Source: Limanda limanda (lineage: Eukaryota; Chordata; Actinopteri; Pleuronectiformes; Pleuronectidae). Taken from it: a DNA stretch of 64,000 nucleotides. The stretch is taken from the NCBI RefSeq assembly GCF_963576545.1, contig NC_083651.1, positions 12,135,886 through 12,199,885 of the forward strand, read 5' to 3'. Both the position numbers and the translations under genes were made by a program. Shown in pieces: positions 12,267-26,310 of this stretch (the stretch's first letter is position 1; every line of letters starts with the position of its first letter). The notes beneath the pieces are model-generated. The model saw only the letters and a program-made list of their open reading frames with translations. It was not told where the DNA came from and made no database searches.

Positions 12267-12793
12267 CTCCTCTCCTCCTCCTCTCCTCTTCCTCTCCCTC
12301 TCCCCATTCTCTCCTCTTCCTCTCTCTCCTCATCCTCTCCTCTCCCATCTTAATTCTCTGCTCCTCTCCTCTGGCTCTTTCCTCTTCTCTAAATCCTCCT
12401 CATCCTTGTCTCGTTACTTCGTCTCCTCTCTTCCCTTTTCCTCTCATCTTCTCTTGCTGTTCCTCCTTCCCATTCCCTCCTACCATCCCCTCCTCTTCCT
12501 CATCATCACCTCTCCTGTTTCCCTCTTCTCTTACTCCTCTTCCTTGACTCACCAACTCTTCATTTACTCTTCCTTTTCTCTTCCTCTACTCACTTCTACC
12601 CTTGTGATCTTCATCTCCTCTTCTCTCCTTCTTCCTCTTCATCTTCCTCCTCCCCCTCCTCCTCTCTTCATCCTCGCCTCTTCTCTTCCTTTCCTCCTCC
12701 TCTCTTCATCCTTTCCTCTACCTCGCCTCTCCCCGCCCTTGCCTACATCTCCTCTTTCTCTCCTCTCGTCTCCTTTTCCACATCCCCTCCTCT
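12267..12793 (+). repeat. Polypyrimidine tract, about 530 bp
   Basis: Almost purely C and T on the + strand, built from CCTCTCCTC-like units with sparse A. The overlapping open frames of 106 and 180 aa are Ser/Leu/Pro-rich by-products of the composition. Confidence 0.95.
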
Positions 12794-15700
12794 AATATGG
12801 AAATCCATCCTGTCCCAATACTGTGTTTAGGGCCACTTCACTAGATTAGTAGATAAACTCAAACTTGATACAAATGTTTTATGTTTCTATTTACAGTAGT
12901 CATATGCTCATGTATAAACCATAAGAGTTTTCCATAGTGATTTTATAATATCAGTTTTTGCATCTAGATAAAAAAAAAGCGTATTTTGCTTCCAGTGAAT
13001 CACAAGTGAATATCCACCTCCATGGAGACTGCCCACCACACTCTACATTTGCCAATGCCATCATCCCTGTTGCCATGGAAATTGATGGGCTGGCACATTG
13101 AGTTCAGCCGTGTTGTGACAAGTTATTCCAGGTGAAATAAAAAGGGGCTTTGTCTTGAAACAAAGCAGCGTCTTAGGAGGGCTTTCCAGCCCTCTAGGGG
13201 TTTCCTTATTTATGAGACGCCAGCGAACAGGCCACCATAGAATAAAACAGCCCAACATGACTGCCACTCAGACCTTAGGTCTCCAGTGCTTTTTCTTGCT
13301 GATGAATGAGTTTGAGTGGAGCAATATAAATCACTTAGTCCACTTATTTGTTTTTTTTCATGGACGATATCCCAGTCAGCTCCATTGACTGAATGAAACA
13401 TCAGAGGAATGACTTGCACTGTATTATTGGGGGTTTTCATACGAACACTGATAGGACCAAAAAACATATGTTACCAAGGTGACACATACTACTTGGCCAG
13501 ATGAATAACTCTATATACAGAAAGGACTTTCCTTTGCTCACATCTCATCCTTTTCCTCTCTTTTTGTTTTCATTTTACTTGACATCCTTGCCTTGTACTA
13601 CTTTTCCTGCTATTACACGCTTGCCTCCTCACTGCCTTTGCCATTATAAGTGTGGTGCATGTAGCAGCACTGGTCAGAAAGTGGTGTTGTAGTGTGGGTG
13701 TATGTGTGCGTGTGTGTATTTGTGTGGGTTTCCGTAAGGCTTGTAATTGCTGGTTGATTTGTGGTCAGAGAGGGTCAGGCATCCTGCATGTCAGGCTTTT
13801 AAAAGCAGAGAAAGAGAGCCCAGAGCCTGCACCCGTTTAACCTCGACCAACCCCCAGCCCCCACCCCCGGAGGTCAAAGCTCTCAATCAGCTACTTTTAT
13901 TATCTTATGATTCAATGTAAAACATTGACAAGAAGGGTTGCAGCTGGTTGACTCTGGAGCATGTATACCCTTGTTTTTCTTGTACGCACGTGGACTCATT
14001 CATGCGGAGGCCTACATTTGCATACAGCTGTTACAGTGGCTGAAATGTCAAGTGGAGCAGGACTTGTAATGTGGAGGCTGTAGGCCTGAATACCACAAAT
14101 AACAATCCAGTATTTAACGTGAATACAGCATTTCCCGGAGTAAATACTTCCAGGAAGCCATTTTAGCCCATACTGGAGATCACCTTATGCACTGAAAGAA
14201 AGAAAGAAACTTCATTACCGCTAATGCATCGCTGTTGTAGCCAAATACTAAAGCCTGACCTTGAAGTGCTGTTATTAGAGTATTTAACTGGATCCACTAT
14301 TCAGCTTCCAATTACTTTCATACTGTTAAAATGGCAGCTTTTGCTAGTACGCACACATCTGAACATGAAGGTGTATACTTGCAGCCTAACAAATGGCATA
14401 ATCCAAAGCTGTAAAACCATGGAGTGTCGACAATTACCCTAAAAGTACAACAATTTAAAGGCCTAGAACAACGATCCTGTACCTCACTCCTCTGACACAG
14501 CAAGTGGCTGCATGTGACAGATGTTCTTTCCCTTCCACTGCACACAGCAGTAACCTCAGGTCAGCACGAGAACGATAATCATCATTTTCCTTAGAACCAC
14601 TCAGGCATACTAAAATCAGTTTGACCAGCTTTAATCAAATTACTTTTTTATGGTTTGAAATGGGTGTGTTTTTTTTCCATCTCAAAGATAGTGTACTTTT
14701 AAGAGGAACTGTTGTTTTTAAAGATAAGACATTGCCACACTTAGAGGAAATGTAAGCATTTATTATTCACTACTTTTCTCCCTCACCTCAATTTGACCAG
14801 AAAAGGAACCTTTTGAAAACACATAACAAATATTTCAGACGTGCACTGTACTCCAGATAATCTCTTGTAATTATTCGTAGGGGCCATTAGCGAGAAGGCA
14901 AATGTCTGAATACATTTTCCTGCCAGCCCATGAGTACAAACTCAGGTTAATTTCTGAGTGCAGCCCAGTTTAGAATACAACAGGAGGATGTCCAATATGC
15001 CAATTCATATATCTTAGGAGGAAAAAGAGTTGCCATTCATGTAGAGTGGTGATGTACTGTTCAAAAAAAGATATGTCCCACATGCCACCCTTCACCTGAA
15101 CACTCCGGACAACTTCCTGTGTTCCTGAACTCATCTGACTCGGACAACATCCTGCCGCATTCTTCACATTTGAAAAGCAATCTCCGTAAAATATCCGTAC
15201 CCAATTGTGTGGACATACTCCAATCCAAGTTGATGTCTGAAAAAGGCTTGAATGAGAATTTCGGAGTCGGGGCTGCGGAGGAACAAAGTGATGGATTCAG
15301 TCCAGGGCATCAGGAGTGTAGTCGTGACAGTAGAAGCTCTTTTACACTTTTTATGAAACTACTGGAAGCAGTAAAAGCTGTTCCAGAGCCAACAAAAAGC
15401 TCCATCACACCCCACTGTGTGGTGTTTATCCAGCCACGTGCCTCATAACAATGCCATCGCTGATTGAGATTAATTAAAAGATAACAGATTCTACATGCCT
15501 CTGGCGTTTGCAATTTACTGGGGGATTTCCTTTCTGAACATTTTGGCAGATTCTTTGGCAACTGCAGTTAAGAAGTTCATCATCGAAATTAAATTTGAAC
15601 CTCCCTCGGTGCATGTCTGTAAAGAACCGGTGCATCTGACACGTGTCACGGGATTGCGGTGATGGAGGCCTTGCCGTTCACTTGAGGATCAGCAGAGTCT

Positions 15701-15837
15701 AATGGCTGCTCATCAATTCCTCCTGTCTGGGGAAGTGTGTGTCATGACTCCTATAACTACTTCTGACAAGAGTGATGAAGCACTTGTTAAAGTTGTAAGC
15801 TTCCTCTGGAGTTAGAAACCATGAGATATAAATCTGT

Positions 15838-15990
15838 GTAGAGGAAAATGGACAGAGACAAGGAGCGAGGGGCAAAACAGCGGATGAGATGAGTGGAAAG
15901 GCGAGACAAAATGCGCCTATGGTTGAGACATGACAGATCGAAGAGAGCGAAGAAGGAGGGAGGGAGAGAGGGAGACCGAGAGAGAAGGGG
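15838..15990. repeat. Purine-rich GA tract
   Basis: About 150 bp of mostly A and G on the + strand, with 'gaaggagggagggagagagg' near its right end. Confidence 0.75.
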
Positions 15991-16439
15991 GAGTGAGAGA
16001 AGCTAATGATCTCCATCTGTCTTAGGAGGCTGGGAGAGAAGAGCATCGTTAGGCTTTTGGAATAAGGGGAAGCCAACAAACACATGATTTGCAGATCTCA
16101 CTCTGGCACCGTCTTATGTGACTGGCTTCATTTGAGTCATCTGGTAAATCGTAGCTTAGAGCCAGTTTAGACCATCAGTAGTGTCATGATCGCTGGTCTC
16201 CAGTAAGAGTGCGTTGGTTCACCGTTTCTATGCCATGTGTCTATTTTAGGCCTTCGTATGTTTGTGTGTGTGAAATTGTGTGTCCGTTTGGTATAGGTTT
16301 GTGTATTTATTGACTGTCCCTGTGTCTTGTGCTTATGATCTCCCATCAGACTGACTCTCTAATTACAATTTGGCAAAGGCTCGACACGCATGACGGGGGA
16401 CAGTGTGTGTTTGTCTTTAGCCCAACATTTTTTTTTTTT

Positions 16440-16466
16440 ATATTGGAGGGTGTTAACCTCCAATAT
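16440..16466. repeat. Short inverted repeat
   Basis: atattggagg and its exact reverse complement cctccaatat are separated by 7 bases. It follows a T run. It has no T tail after the stem, so it is not a terminator. Confidence 0.7.
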
Positions 16467-18274
16467 GTTTTTAATTTTCAAAAACAAATGATGGTGTTTC
16501 TCTATGATCTGTGAAGATTCTCAAGCATCCAGGTCAAGGCCTCTTCAGGAGTTGTACATGTGTGCACATAGACAACTGGACTTTCTCGTGTTTCTTGTAG
16601 ATGTCGTCACTCTCATCCCAGAAGCAGCTTTATTTTCCACTGAATAATGGGAAATTTCAGGCATTCAAACCCCTGTGGGTTGTAAATGTTGAGAGTTGTT
16701 GTCTTACACACGCTGGTCGCTGGTGCATTCACTAGAGCGGACATGGGATGACGATAGGGGACGATAGCGGACCCAAGAGTCTAGCGAATGCGGACACTTT
16801 GAATTCGCCTACAGACCACCTCCTTTGTTGAATGTGGGTTTTCTCTAGGTGGACAGATAAAGCCTTTTTCACTCCTCTGTCTTCTCTGGCCAAAAAATGC
16901 ACAATCCTCATGTGAGCTCTATTTGTCTTTGAGGTGTAAGTGAGCAGATTGAGGTTTTCTCATCGGATGTCTCCATCAACAGGAAGCTATTGCTCGTTCT
17001 TGCCTTCTGAAATAAAGCAGTTTTATTGGATGACTATTGAAACTATGGCTCAGCTTTGTTGAACCACGTGAAGACTGGTTACATTTTGTGGTTTGGGTTA
17101 AAATAACGTATTTGCTGAGGTAACAGAAGCTTTTTTGTCTGCTGTATTAAAGTTTGATGTTTGGCTGACCCATGAATCAAACCAACTTTCTTGCTTGCTC
17201 TGTAATATCACCTGACTTCCTGCTTCGTTTCGATTTAGCCACTTTAAGTTTTTGTCACTTGAAAATAAACACATGTAGTCTTGAGGCACTCACTGAAAAC
17301 AGTTTTTGCTTTAACCAGCACCTCTCAGTGCGTAGGAGTGACTGTTTGAAACAGTCTCCGCAGTCGAATGGACGAAAAGAAAGAAGACAAATATCTTACG
17401 TAAGAAACCCTATAAAGAAATTCCATCAACAGTGTTCTTTTACTTTTTCGGCTTAGTTTCCAACGCAGTATCTCTGGATGTTTCTCGGATGGAGGTGTAC
17501 TGCTCCAGCTTTGTGCTGATAGACATAACAAAAAGAAACTGGCAGCGGGCGAGTTGTCTCACTGCTTTTCCTCGCTGCCGCTCAGCCTCCCCTCCCCTCC
17601 ATGAAAGGTGCCTGATGTCAACATGTCCTCATCAGCTTAGTCTCCCATCACCACCTGTGTTATCTGAGCAAAAATCCATTTTCTGCCCTATCGAAAAAAG
17701 AACCGACATGGTGCCAATTAACAGTTAAGCCGCTCTTAGGGAGATGTAAAAATCATTTGGTGGGCTGTGAGAATCCGCCCTGCTGACAAACAGTTCTGCC
17801 TGGTTATATAATGACACATTCTCTGGGTTCACTTGATTAGATTTTTTTAATCATTTAAATGATGAGTCCAAAACTTGGAATTTCTCCAGAAAAACAACGT
17901 TTATTTAGATCATGCTCAGAGCTTCCACAGACAACAGATCAATACAGACAGTAGAGGAAATACTATAGGACACCTTATTTAATGTGATTGGAAACCTGTG
18001 ACACAGCTTATATGATCCAAGACTCAAATCTATTCTATTGAGAAATATTAAAGGAAGATAACAAGCCATGTTTATGTGGTTGATGACTTGATGCGCTTTC
18101 ATTCGTTTTAATTTGGAATTTATCTTTATTTAATCAGAAAAAATGTGTCGTTTATATCAAAATCGCTTTTTAAATTACACCTGGCTAAGCAGGTCGCACT
18201 AAAATATTGTAACAACAGTAAACAACCATTTGTCATGTAAAAATGAGTGACATGACAAAGTGAATGTTAAGCAT

Positions 18275-18549
18275 CTTGATCGCCTCCTGGTGGCTGGCTG
18301 TAGTATCGGTCATGAATGATACCTCCTCCATGTTAGATGTTGGGACATGGACCGAACTAAAAAGTCAAAGTACAACATGATTGACAGCTGAGAAAGGGCC
18401 TTGCTACTTCAGCTCCATCTTTGATCACTACTGTGCAGACTGGCTCCAAATGCGCATGATAGCGTTTTTTGTCTCCAGTGTATTTTAGCTTTATTTCTGG
18501 ATCGTGGGAGGAAGTGGAGACACATTGTCCATCTTTATATCCAGTCTAT
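18275..18549 (+). mobile_element. MITE family 1, copy lacking a clear left terminus
   Basis: Contains 'cctcctggtggctggctgta', 'ggacatggaccgaactaaaa', 'cgtgggaggaagtggagac' and ends ccagtctat at 18549. The left inverted terminus is eroded or missing. Confidence 0.75.
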
Positions 18550-20060
18550 GTAACAGACTATAGTTCACCATCTCCAGATAAAATGTAATAAGTGTACAAT
18601 GTAACACCTTCAGTTTATCATTTGTATCCAATTCAAAGAATAAAAATAGTTATGTATTGCAGTATTAGTTATATCTCTATGTACTGCTTCAGTTTCTTTA
18701 TTTTAAACCAAGGTAGACATTGACGTATTATCTCAATTGAGTGAACATTACATTTCTGCTTTTTATAATAAACCTTTGACAAATGGTTGTTGTGCAATTC
18801 AGAGCTAGTACATATAATAATGACATATCAAACTAAGACCCCTATGTTTTCAGTCATCTACATACAGAAAACATGTTTTCTTCGATAAACACTCAATAAT
18901 CTCATATTTCTATCTTGCAGAGTGCAGAGGAATTATTGTATCGACTTTGTTCTCTGCGTAACCGTGTCCGTTAATCATGCTGTACAGAGCTAAGGATAAA
19001 CAGTGGATTCTGCGAGCTGCGATGTTGCTGTGGAGATGGGTCAAAGGGAGCTGCTGAAGCAGATGGTAGTGAGGTGGTGACCCTGCAGGCTGCCTATCTG
19101 CTCCTCAGTTACTCCATGTAGATCTCAGCCCGGTGTGTGTCACCCCAGGTATTCTGCTCTTCTCTACCAGTGTGTTTGCACACCTGGATGGACCCCAGGC
19201 TGGTATACAGCAAGGCAAATAAAGCAGACACGCATACACACAACCTTCCAGTTGGATTATACGCTGTGCATGCTGATTGTAATGTGCCAGGCCTGTGTTA
19301 ATCCTGTCCCTTGGGTGTGTATCCACCTGCTTTGGCTCCCCCCTGCAGTTGACTGGGTTAGCCTGGTCCTGCTGCTCTGACGGAGTAACAGAATGGACAC
19401 GGAGCCACAAGGGCTTCCCTCAGAACTGCCCACAGAGATTGGCACTGATTGCAGAGCTAATCCTCGGCCGTTGCCTTCTGTAAGACTTCCTGCTGGATCT
19501 GTCGACGGTCAATGTCTCATCTGAAACCGTTTCTCTGTCTAATGTCTTGTGTCAACCTTTTTGAGTCCCCCCCACCCACCCAACGCCTGCATCTCTGCAT
19601 GAGCTCCACACGTCGTGTTTATTGTACGTTTTATTCTTTTATTTAGCAGGAATTACTTCTCTATCGCCGCTCCACCGCTGGGTTCTGTTATCTGAGCCTG
19701 ACAGGAAAGTGCGTACTGTGTGAGACAGTGTTTTGCACCTCGCCTGAAAGATTGTGAGAACGCTTGCAAGGATCAGCAGCCTGTGAACGCAACAGAAGCG
19801 CGTGTAAATGTTTGCATATATTTCCCCGTGTATGTGTGTGTGTGTATATGTGTGCATCCATTTGTGCGAGACCAGGTAACAAAGGCGTATCCCATTTTCT
19901 TTCTCTTTTTACACTGGCTGAAGTTAAGCACTGTCCTGCATTATTGAACATGTACACGCTGTTTGTGAGCTGAGCCCTAATGGAATAACAGTGTAGTGTA
20001 CACTCTGCCCACTGGGGAACATTAAAGTTCACAGTGATATTGTCCAGGATACACTGCATA

Positions 20061-20080
20061 GACACACACACACACACACA
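20061..20080. repeat. (CA)n microsatellite
   Basis: Ten-unit perfect CA run. Confidence 0.9.
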
Positions 20081-20764
20081 TACAAGCTGCCAGGGAAAGG
20101 CAGAGGCACAAGTTGGGTGCAGAGTCTGGAGGAAAATGAGCTAAGAAAAGAATTGGCAGGATATACTGAAAGGTGCAAAAGAAATACAGTGTTGTGAGGC
20201 CAATTCGGGGACAGGAGGGGAAAAAAAGGATGAAAAGATGACAAGGGGGAGAGAGAGCCGCACTTCTTAGTGAATTAGAATAAAAGAAAATATCCCTCTG
20301 CGCCACAGAGAGAGAGGTTAAGAGTCAGAGATGGATGAAAAGAGTGAGCTGTTGTGCTCAGAGAAGCCACAAAGCAGATGGTGCTAAGCCGCACCCACAC
20401 AAGAGTCAAAGATGAGAATCATCAGTCACAGCGCCCTCAGTGGTCCGACTCTATTTTTTCGTCTATTTTTAAGTAATTGTAAGTCAGTGTTTTGCATTGT
20501 ATATTTTGTTCCACCATCATGATATAGAGAGAGTCTTTGTTTCTATGCCGCTCTCAATAGTTAAAATGCCCACAACGGCAAGTTAGCGTGTTTGGTCTGA
20601 TGTTGATGCTTCATGGAGCTGCAGAGCAGGACCCAGAGTGAGTTTGAATGTCGCGAACCAAGCTGCCTGGTCACATCATCCTCTGTCTTTTGCTTCATAT
20701 TTTGCTTAAATATATTCAGTAGGTGAGTGCATAGGTCAACAGTACCCTTATGAAATCGCATTTA

Positions 20765-21080
20765 AATTGACCAGATCCAGATTTCTATTTGGATTGGCAC
20801 CAAATTACAAACACTCATAAATATCGGACCCCTAAACATCCCAAATTCTATTTTTCATAAAGGTCCATGTAGTCCGTTGGGAAATCAAGGACAAAAACAA
20901 TAAATGTTGCATTTGCCTTTCGGCTTGGATCCAAACCAATCTCTCCTGACCCATATCACAACCCTCCATCGAGTTTCATGGAAATCCATTCTGAAGTTAT
21001 TGTGTAATCTTTCCTAAAACCAAACCAACATACAAATGGACAGGTGTGAAAACATAACCTCCTTGGCGGAGGTAAAAAGG
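20765..21080 (-). repeat. Teleost 'gcggaggt' repeat, copy 1
   Basis: The right end 'cataacctccttggcggagg' is the signature of this fish repeat. Upstream are 'gagtttcatggaaatccatt' and 'gacccatatcaca' blocks in the order expected for the reverse orientation. Diverged; non-coding. Confidence 0.65.
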
Positions 21081-21889
21081 GGTTTCAGTTCTTTTCTGTT
21101 CTGTTCTTTTCTAATTAATTCTATTTTGTAAGTATCTAATCTCGGCAAATATCTTGTTTGTATTGTTAGCAAACATTTTCTCGAGAGATGACTTGGCTCA
21201 ACATGATGATGCTTTAACATTGGACACCTGTTCAAAATATGTTCAATAAGGAACCAACAAGTCTTAATCTGGCACAGCCCTTCTCTTTTATTTGTGTCCT
21301 CTTCTGTACTTACATCTTCCTCCTGTTTTCTCTTCTTTCTTTCTTTCCACTTCCTATCCAACCAAGTTCCCACAGGCAGACCTTCTGTGGTTTAGCCTCC
21401 TGTTTATTCATAATCATCTGAACCTTGACTTACATCACGGGCGGACACATCGTCACATGCTCTGTTACTTTGTCTTTCCTCCCGGGCACGTAACACTGAG
21501 ACGATCACAATCATGCGGCGTGCGCTTTGTCTCTCTCACACCTTGTTGCCCGTCCTCTCCCCCAGTATTCAAATCAACTCGGATGAGTGCGCTCACTTGC
21601 ACGGGGTTTGAACATGCAGATTTGCTTCCTCACTTGCATAATTCCACCCTGCGCCCACTGTGGCGTTCTGCTGGGTCTTATGTTGTCTTTGTTGCGTAAC
21701 TGTATGGTGCATTCGAAGAAGAAGAAAAAAAAACCAGTTTGAACTCCGCTTTGTGAATGTTGGGCTTTGCTCCAAGTGCAAGTCGCCTGGCGTTGAGCAT
21801 CTGGCTGCTGTAGAGCTGAAACAGTCATATCTCTTAATGTAACGTAACAGAGTGCAACACAACATATGTGTCACAGATCCCTATGGAGT

Positions 21890-21908
21890 GGTGTGTGAGT
21901 GTGTGTGT

Positions 21909-21980
<72 letters not shown>

Positions 21981-21997
21981 GCGTGTGCTTGTGTGTG
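21890..21997. repeat. Compound (TG)n microsatellite
   Basis: About 100 bp of TG with TATG, TCTG and TGCG interruptions. It gives two frame-shifted Cys-Val open frames that are not genes. Confidence 0.95.
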
Positions 21998-22900
21998 GAG
22001 AAGCAGAAGAGACAGAGCGACTGTTGATTTTATCAGTTCTGTACCTGCTTTATCAAATCACTTTCATTTCATTTAATTAAATCCACAGAAAAAGTCAATG
22101 TTGTTCATCTCAGCGATGCCTGCCTCATATCAGTCATTAAATTCTCGCTATATATTTTTTTCTATAAACAGCCCATGAATCTGAGTATGGATCACGTGCT
22201 CTCGTGTTCACTGCACAGTACACGCGTGTCTGTGTTCAAGCGTTTTCATTTTTCCTCACTCGACTGTGATGCACAGGGGAGACCATTAAATCCTGAGGAC
22301 ACCTCTGACTCTCGCTCTCTGTTGTGTAAACAATAGTCCCATAAAACCGCTTCTCATTCATTTCAAACACTCTTCACATTCCCTGACTGTTTAATTGAAG
22401 CTCTCGCTGTTAATACACTGCGAGTTCTTCTGTCAAGCTGCATAAAATATCATCATCGTCGAGAGTCTGAAAAAAACAAAACGAAGACAGAATTAATGAG
22501 GCAGCGTTTTAAGAAGAGAATAATAGATTATTGTATTGTGGGTTGAGCAGAATACAATTTTCTTAAATCTTTAAACCTCCCTCAAGTTTTTAATCAGGCA
22601 CGTGATGCGAGGTTATGAAAGCTGTTAATCATCAAGTGTCTTTATACAGGTTATTTATGTGACAAATTACATTGTTTCAGGGGTTTCACTGTTTGACTCC
22701 ATCGGCGGAGGTACGTACTTCCTGGGCTTTGATTTCAGCAGCCACTTGAAGTCAGACTCAAGAGGATTCTCTGACTTATTGATGTGGAGTTACAGGAAAC
22801 GGCCTGTTGAGGTTTGTGAGGGCAGGAAACCGGACGTCAGGACAATAGTCAGCTTATAGGATCAAGCATTAACTGTGCAAGATCTGTGGACACAGACAGA

Positions 22901-23040
22901 CCTAACCTTGACTTTATTCTTAACTGAAACCTTAACCCTGACCTTAAAACATGTATCCACCTTAAATTTTGTTTTGTCCCCATAAGGAAGACAAGTAAGT
23001 AACAGATTTAGGTCCCCACAACATGAGTAATACCTGGACC
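22901..23040 (+). repeat. Teleost dispersed repeat fragment (CCTTAACCCTGACC type)
   Basis: Has 'accttaaccctgacctt', 'aaacatgtatccaccttaaa', 'ttttgtccccataaggaaga' and 'aggtccccacaacatgagta'. I recognise this string set as a common fish repeat; the class is not known to me. Confidence 0.55.
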
Positions 23041-25336
23041 ACACACACAAACACAAATGCTCACATGTACAAACACACACCCGCTGAGAAAGTCGGATCA
23101 CGATGAACCTCCAGCTTTCAATAACACATTTTCTCCTCATTGACTCATTGTCCCTGTGGGTTTCTCCATCTCTGTATCACTCTCACGTTATTCTTCCACT
23201 TTCTTTAAGTATTCTCATTCTACTTATTAGGTAATGAATTGTTTCCATTAGTCGGCCAACCTGTGCCGCGAGGAGCTGATTTGCCTTATTATTTCCTCTT
23301 TCATGTAGGTTTACAAAGATATGGATTATGAGGCCTCGCAGTGGGGACCCTTACTTGCACAGCACGATCGCCGCCATGTTTCATGACCTCTTAAAGAGCT
23401 GCTTTGTCAGAAAAACTTAACAGCCCACTTTGACAAAAGAGGCCAGTCGTTTCACTTACGGTCATGATAGCCATTTAACGATGCGTGTGACCGTGATGCG
23501 GGAACCTGTCTGGACATATTTGCGGTGATGGAACGCACTCTCCTGTTGCTTTGATGTTTGAAGTATTTCAGTGGTGCCAGAGGCAGAAGTCTCGGAGAGC
23601 ACAACAGTGTTGCACAGTGGGGAAGCGTGATGTGGTTCAGGATGAATATAATTGCTTTTATTACCTCACTCTGGATGGCACCATGCAGCTCCCTGCTCAG
23701 CCTCTCTCATGGTGGAAACGGTCAGAGCTGGAATTGAATTCCGTGTACTCAGAGGTGACTTTATAAGGGAATCATACAGGATGGTTATTGCACCATCACG
23801 AATGTAATGAAACTGACTCAAAGGTGACAACAGTACAGAAGAAGGTCACTGTTAATATATGGTGATCTCCTGCGGTGCAATATAGGAGTTCGCCAGCCGT
23901 AGAGGGGAACTGAGACTTCTCTAGTCCAGCTGAGCAGTCTTGGGAGACTCAAGGACTTTGTGTTTGCTGGAGACTCCTTCTATTTTTTCCTTTCTGCTCT
24001 GTGCCCGACTGCCTTTGTTGGTGAAATACTGAAAACGTTTGGGAGCCAATTTCCTGAGACCAAAGGACAATGCGGCCCATTGTTCACGTCTTCACGTGCA
24101 TGTGCTCGTTGTTCCTGGATGGATGTGTGTGAATGTCCGTAACTGTGTCGTGCCCATTTGTATGCCTGTACGATAAGCGAGTGAGTACCTGCGCACCCGC
24201 ATGCAGCACGTGGGAATAATTTTATACATTTGATTTGTTCTTAGTTTCACCTTTGTTTCCAATTTGCCAACGGCATATTTCTTTCTTGCAAATCCCCCCG
24301 AACCGACCCCCTCCATTAATGAGACGACTAACAGAAAAAGCCCAGTGATCCAAGTAGCCCAGCTCTATCCTTAATTCATTAATTTGCTGTTTCCTCACAG
24401 TCAGTCAACCAGAATAATCCATCAGGAAAGTCCAGTGAGCTTTTCCGCCACCAAGCATAAATGGGATTGTGGCTGACTGATCACAAAGCTTATACTCTTC
24501 GGCATGTATGCACACACATACTGTACATGGCTTGACTTAGTCTCTCCTCAATAGCGCTTGAAACCTCCTCACAGCCCAGCAGGAAGGTTACTTCATACCA
24601 ACTGTCATGTGTCAAACGCTCTTAGCCTTTGAGAACACAAACTCAGCCATGCTCGGGATTATTTTTAACGTTACACACAACCTACTCTATTTTCACACAA
24701 TTAGACATAAGCACAATCACTTTCCACTCCATACGTCACAATGTCTGCAGCTTCACACACGGGCGCCATCACAAGGCAGAGGAATGCAGCCCCACTGTCA
24801 TGGCATCAAGTTTCCTGAGATACTCTGTGTCACCTCCTGAAATGAATTCAGTCGAGTTTGCTGCCGAGAATACACAATGCCACTGCCCTGAGGATACGTG
24901 TAGTGTACATCAAAGTTTTATACTGAGTCACTGATCTAACGGTATGCCTCCACAAGCACACCAGCCCGGTCCCCTGCAATAATACATGTCAAATCAAATA
25001 CTAATTAAGAGACACTTGCTGGAGTTTATATCCATTTTCAGCAAACTTTATCAAAGTATATAAGCACAATTTCCTTTTTGCGACGTCAAATGCTCTTGAT
25101 GTATCCTCCACTTTTCTTGGTGGTTTGATCCCGAGCAAGACGCTGAAGCTGGAGCTAGGGATATATTGCAGTGTATCCATCAATTTCTACGAATGTCACT
25201 CACTGGCCAACCTGGAGGTGAAGGCACTATTTAGAACGACTCTCGTGATTACAGGGCAACACATTATCAGAATCAGATTTTTTTTTTTTGGTAACCTGTC
25301 TCTAGAAGTCATAGGGTAAAAAACTAACAGGATTCG

Positions 25337-25690
25337 GTCCGTCCATTAATCCATCCACCCATCCATCCATCCATCTGTACAACCATGCATCCATCATCTG
25401 TCCAACCATGCATCCATCCATCCCTTCAAGCTGACATTGGGTGAGAGGCAGGGTTCAGCCTGGACATGCTAACAATCAGATACAGACACACAGCCATTCA
25501 TGTTTACTCTTACTAGCAATTAAGAGTCTCCGATTAACCTCCCGCAGTCGAAAGATATGGAAGACCCATGTTTGGAAGCCGGAGAACTTGCAGAAAACCC
25601 ACACAGTCACAAACATGCAAACTCCAAACAGAAAGACCCCGGCTCAGCTTGGCTGTAAAACCGTCCTGCTGTGAGGCGATGACCGAATAT
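25337..25690 (-). repeat. Teleost interspersed repeat ending in (TGGA)n, copy 2, with ATCC tail
   Basis: Begins with a degenerate ATCC/CCAT array at 25337-25424 and continues with 'gttcagcctggacatgctaa', 'cagacacacagccattcatg', 'agagtctccgattaacc', 'acatgcaaactccaaacaga' and 'ctgctgtgaggcgatgacc', in the same order as copy 1. Internally rearranged. Confidence 0.7.
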
Positions 25691-25894
25691 ATCGTATCAT
25701 TTAGAAATCCGACACATAAAACAGCCACTTCCAAGTGAACAGCTCATCAGATTTATTTGCATGTTTAATAACCTGTTTTGTCTTCTGTTTTTTTTAATTC
25801 AAGACGTTGCCTGCTAATGAAAAGAAGAGACTCTCGTCTTTGTGAGGAGTTGCTCCCAATCCTCCACGTTTTAAATGGTGCCCCCCCCTCCCAG

Positions 25895-26310
25895 CCGCTC
25901 GGCACCGTGATAATTGATGTATTTCCCATAAAGGAGTGGTAATTAAGATAATGAGATTTTCAGAAGCAAGCGTTGCATGCCAAAGTGAGGGGGAGCATGT
26001 TTCTTGACTGGTTCACTTTAGCTTTATAAATTTGCCTTTTCCCATCCTCTCTCCTGCTTTATTCTCTTCATTTCACCAGCTCTGCGTTGACGGATGTCTG
26101 CCTCCTATCTGTGCTCCCCTTACCACATCCGCTTCCCCTCTCCACTCCCATCCACAGCTTGTCCTCATTTGTTTGCTTAGTGCATAATTAGCTATAGGAT
26201 CACCCATTGTGTAATTATGTATAGCAGTTTGATATGTAATTAAAATTGTATCAGTATCCAGTGTAATTTGCGCTGTGTGATTACCTATTAACAGTGCAAA
26301 CAGTTGTACC
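25895..26310. other. AT-rich block with many TAATTA-type cores, possible conserved non-coding element
   Basis: Contains 'gtgataattgatgtatttcc', 'gtggtaattaagataatgag', 'gcataattagctatagg', 'gtgtaattatgtatag' and 'gatatgtaattaaaattg', with no simple repeat or transposon signature. Such texture is typical of homeodomain-bound CNEs. This is inference only. Confidence 0.3.

Noticed and set aside
12253..12795. 180-aa Ser/Leu/Pro-rich frame
   Set aside because: It is created by the polypyrimidine tract, which lacks stop codons on this strand by composition.
21852..22080. Cys-Val-rich small proteins that look cysteine-rich
   Set aside because: Both are translations of the TG microsatellite.
25337..25424. 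CRISPR-like or satellite array of CATC units
   Set aside because: The units are 4-bp ATCC repeats forming the end of a known dispersed fish repeat, with no spacers.
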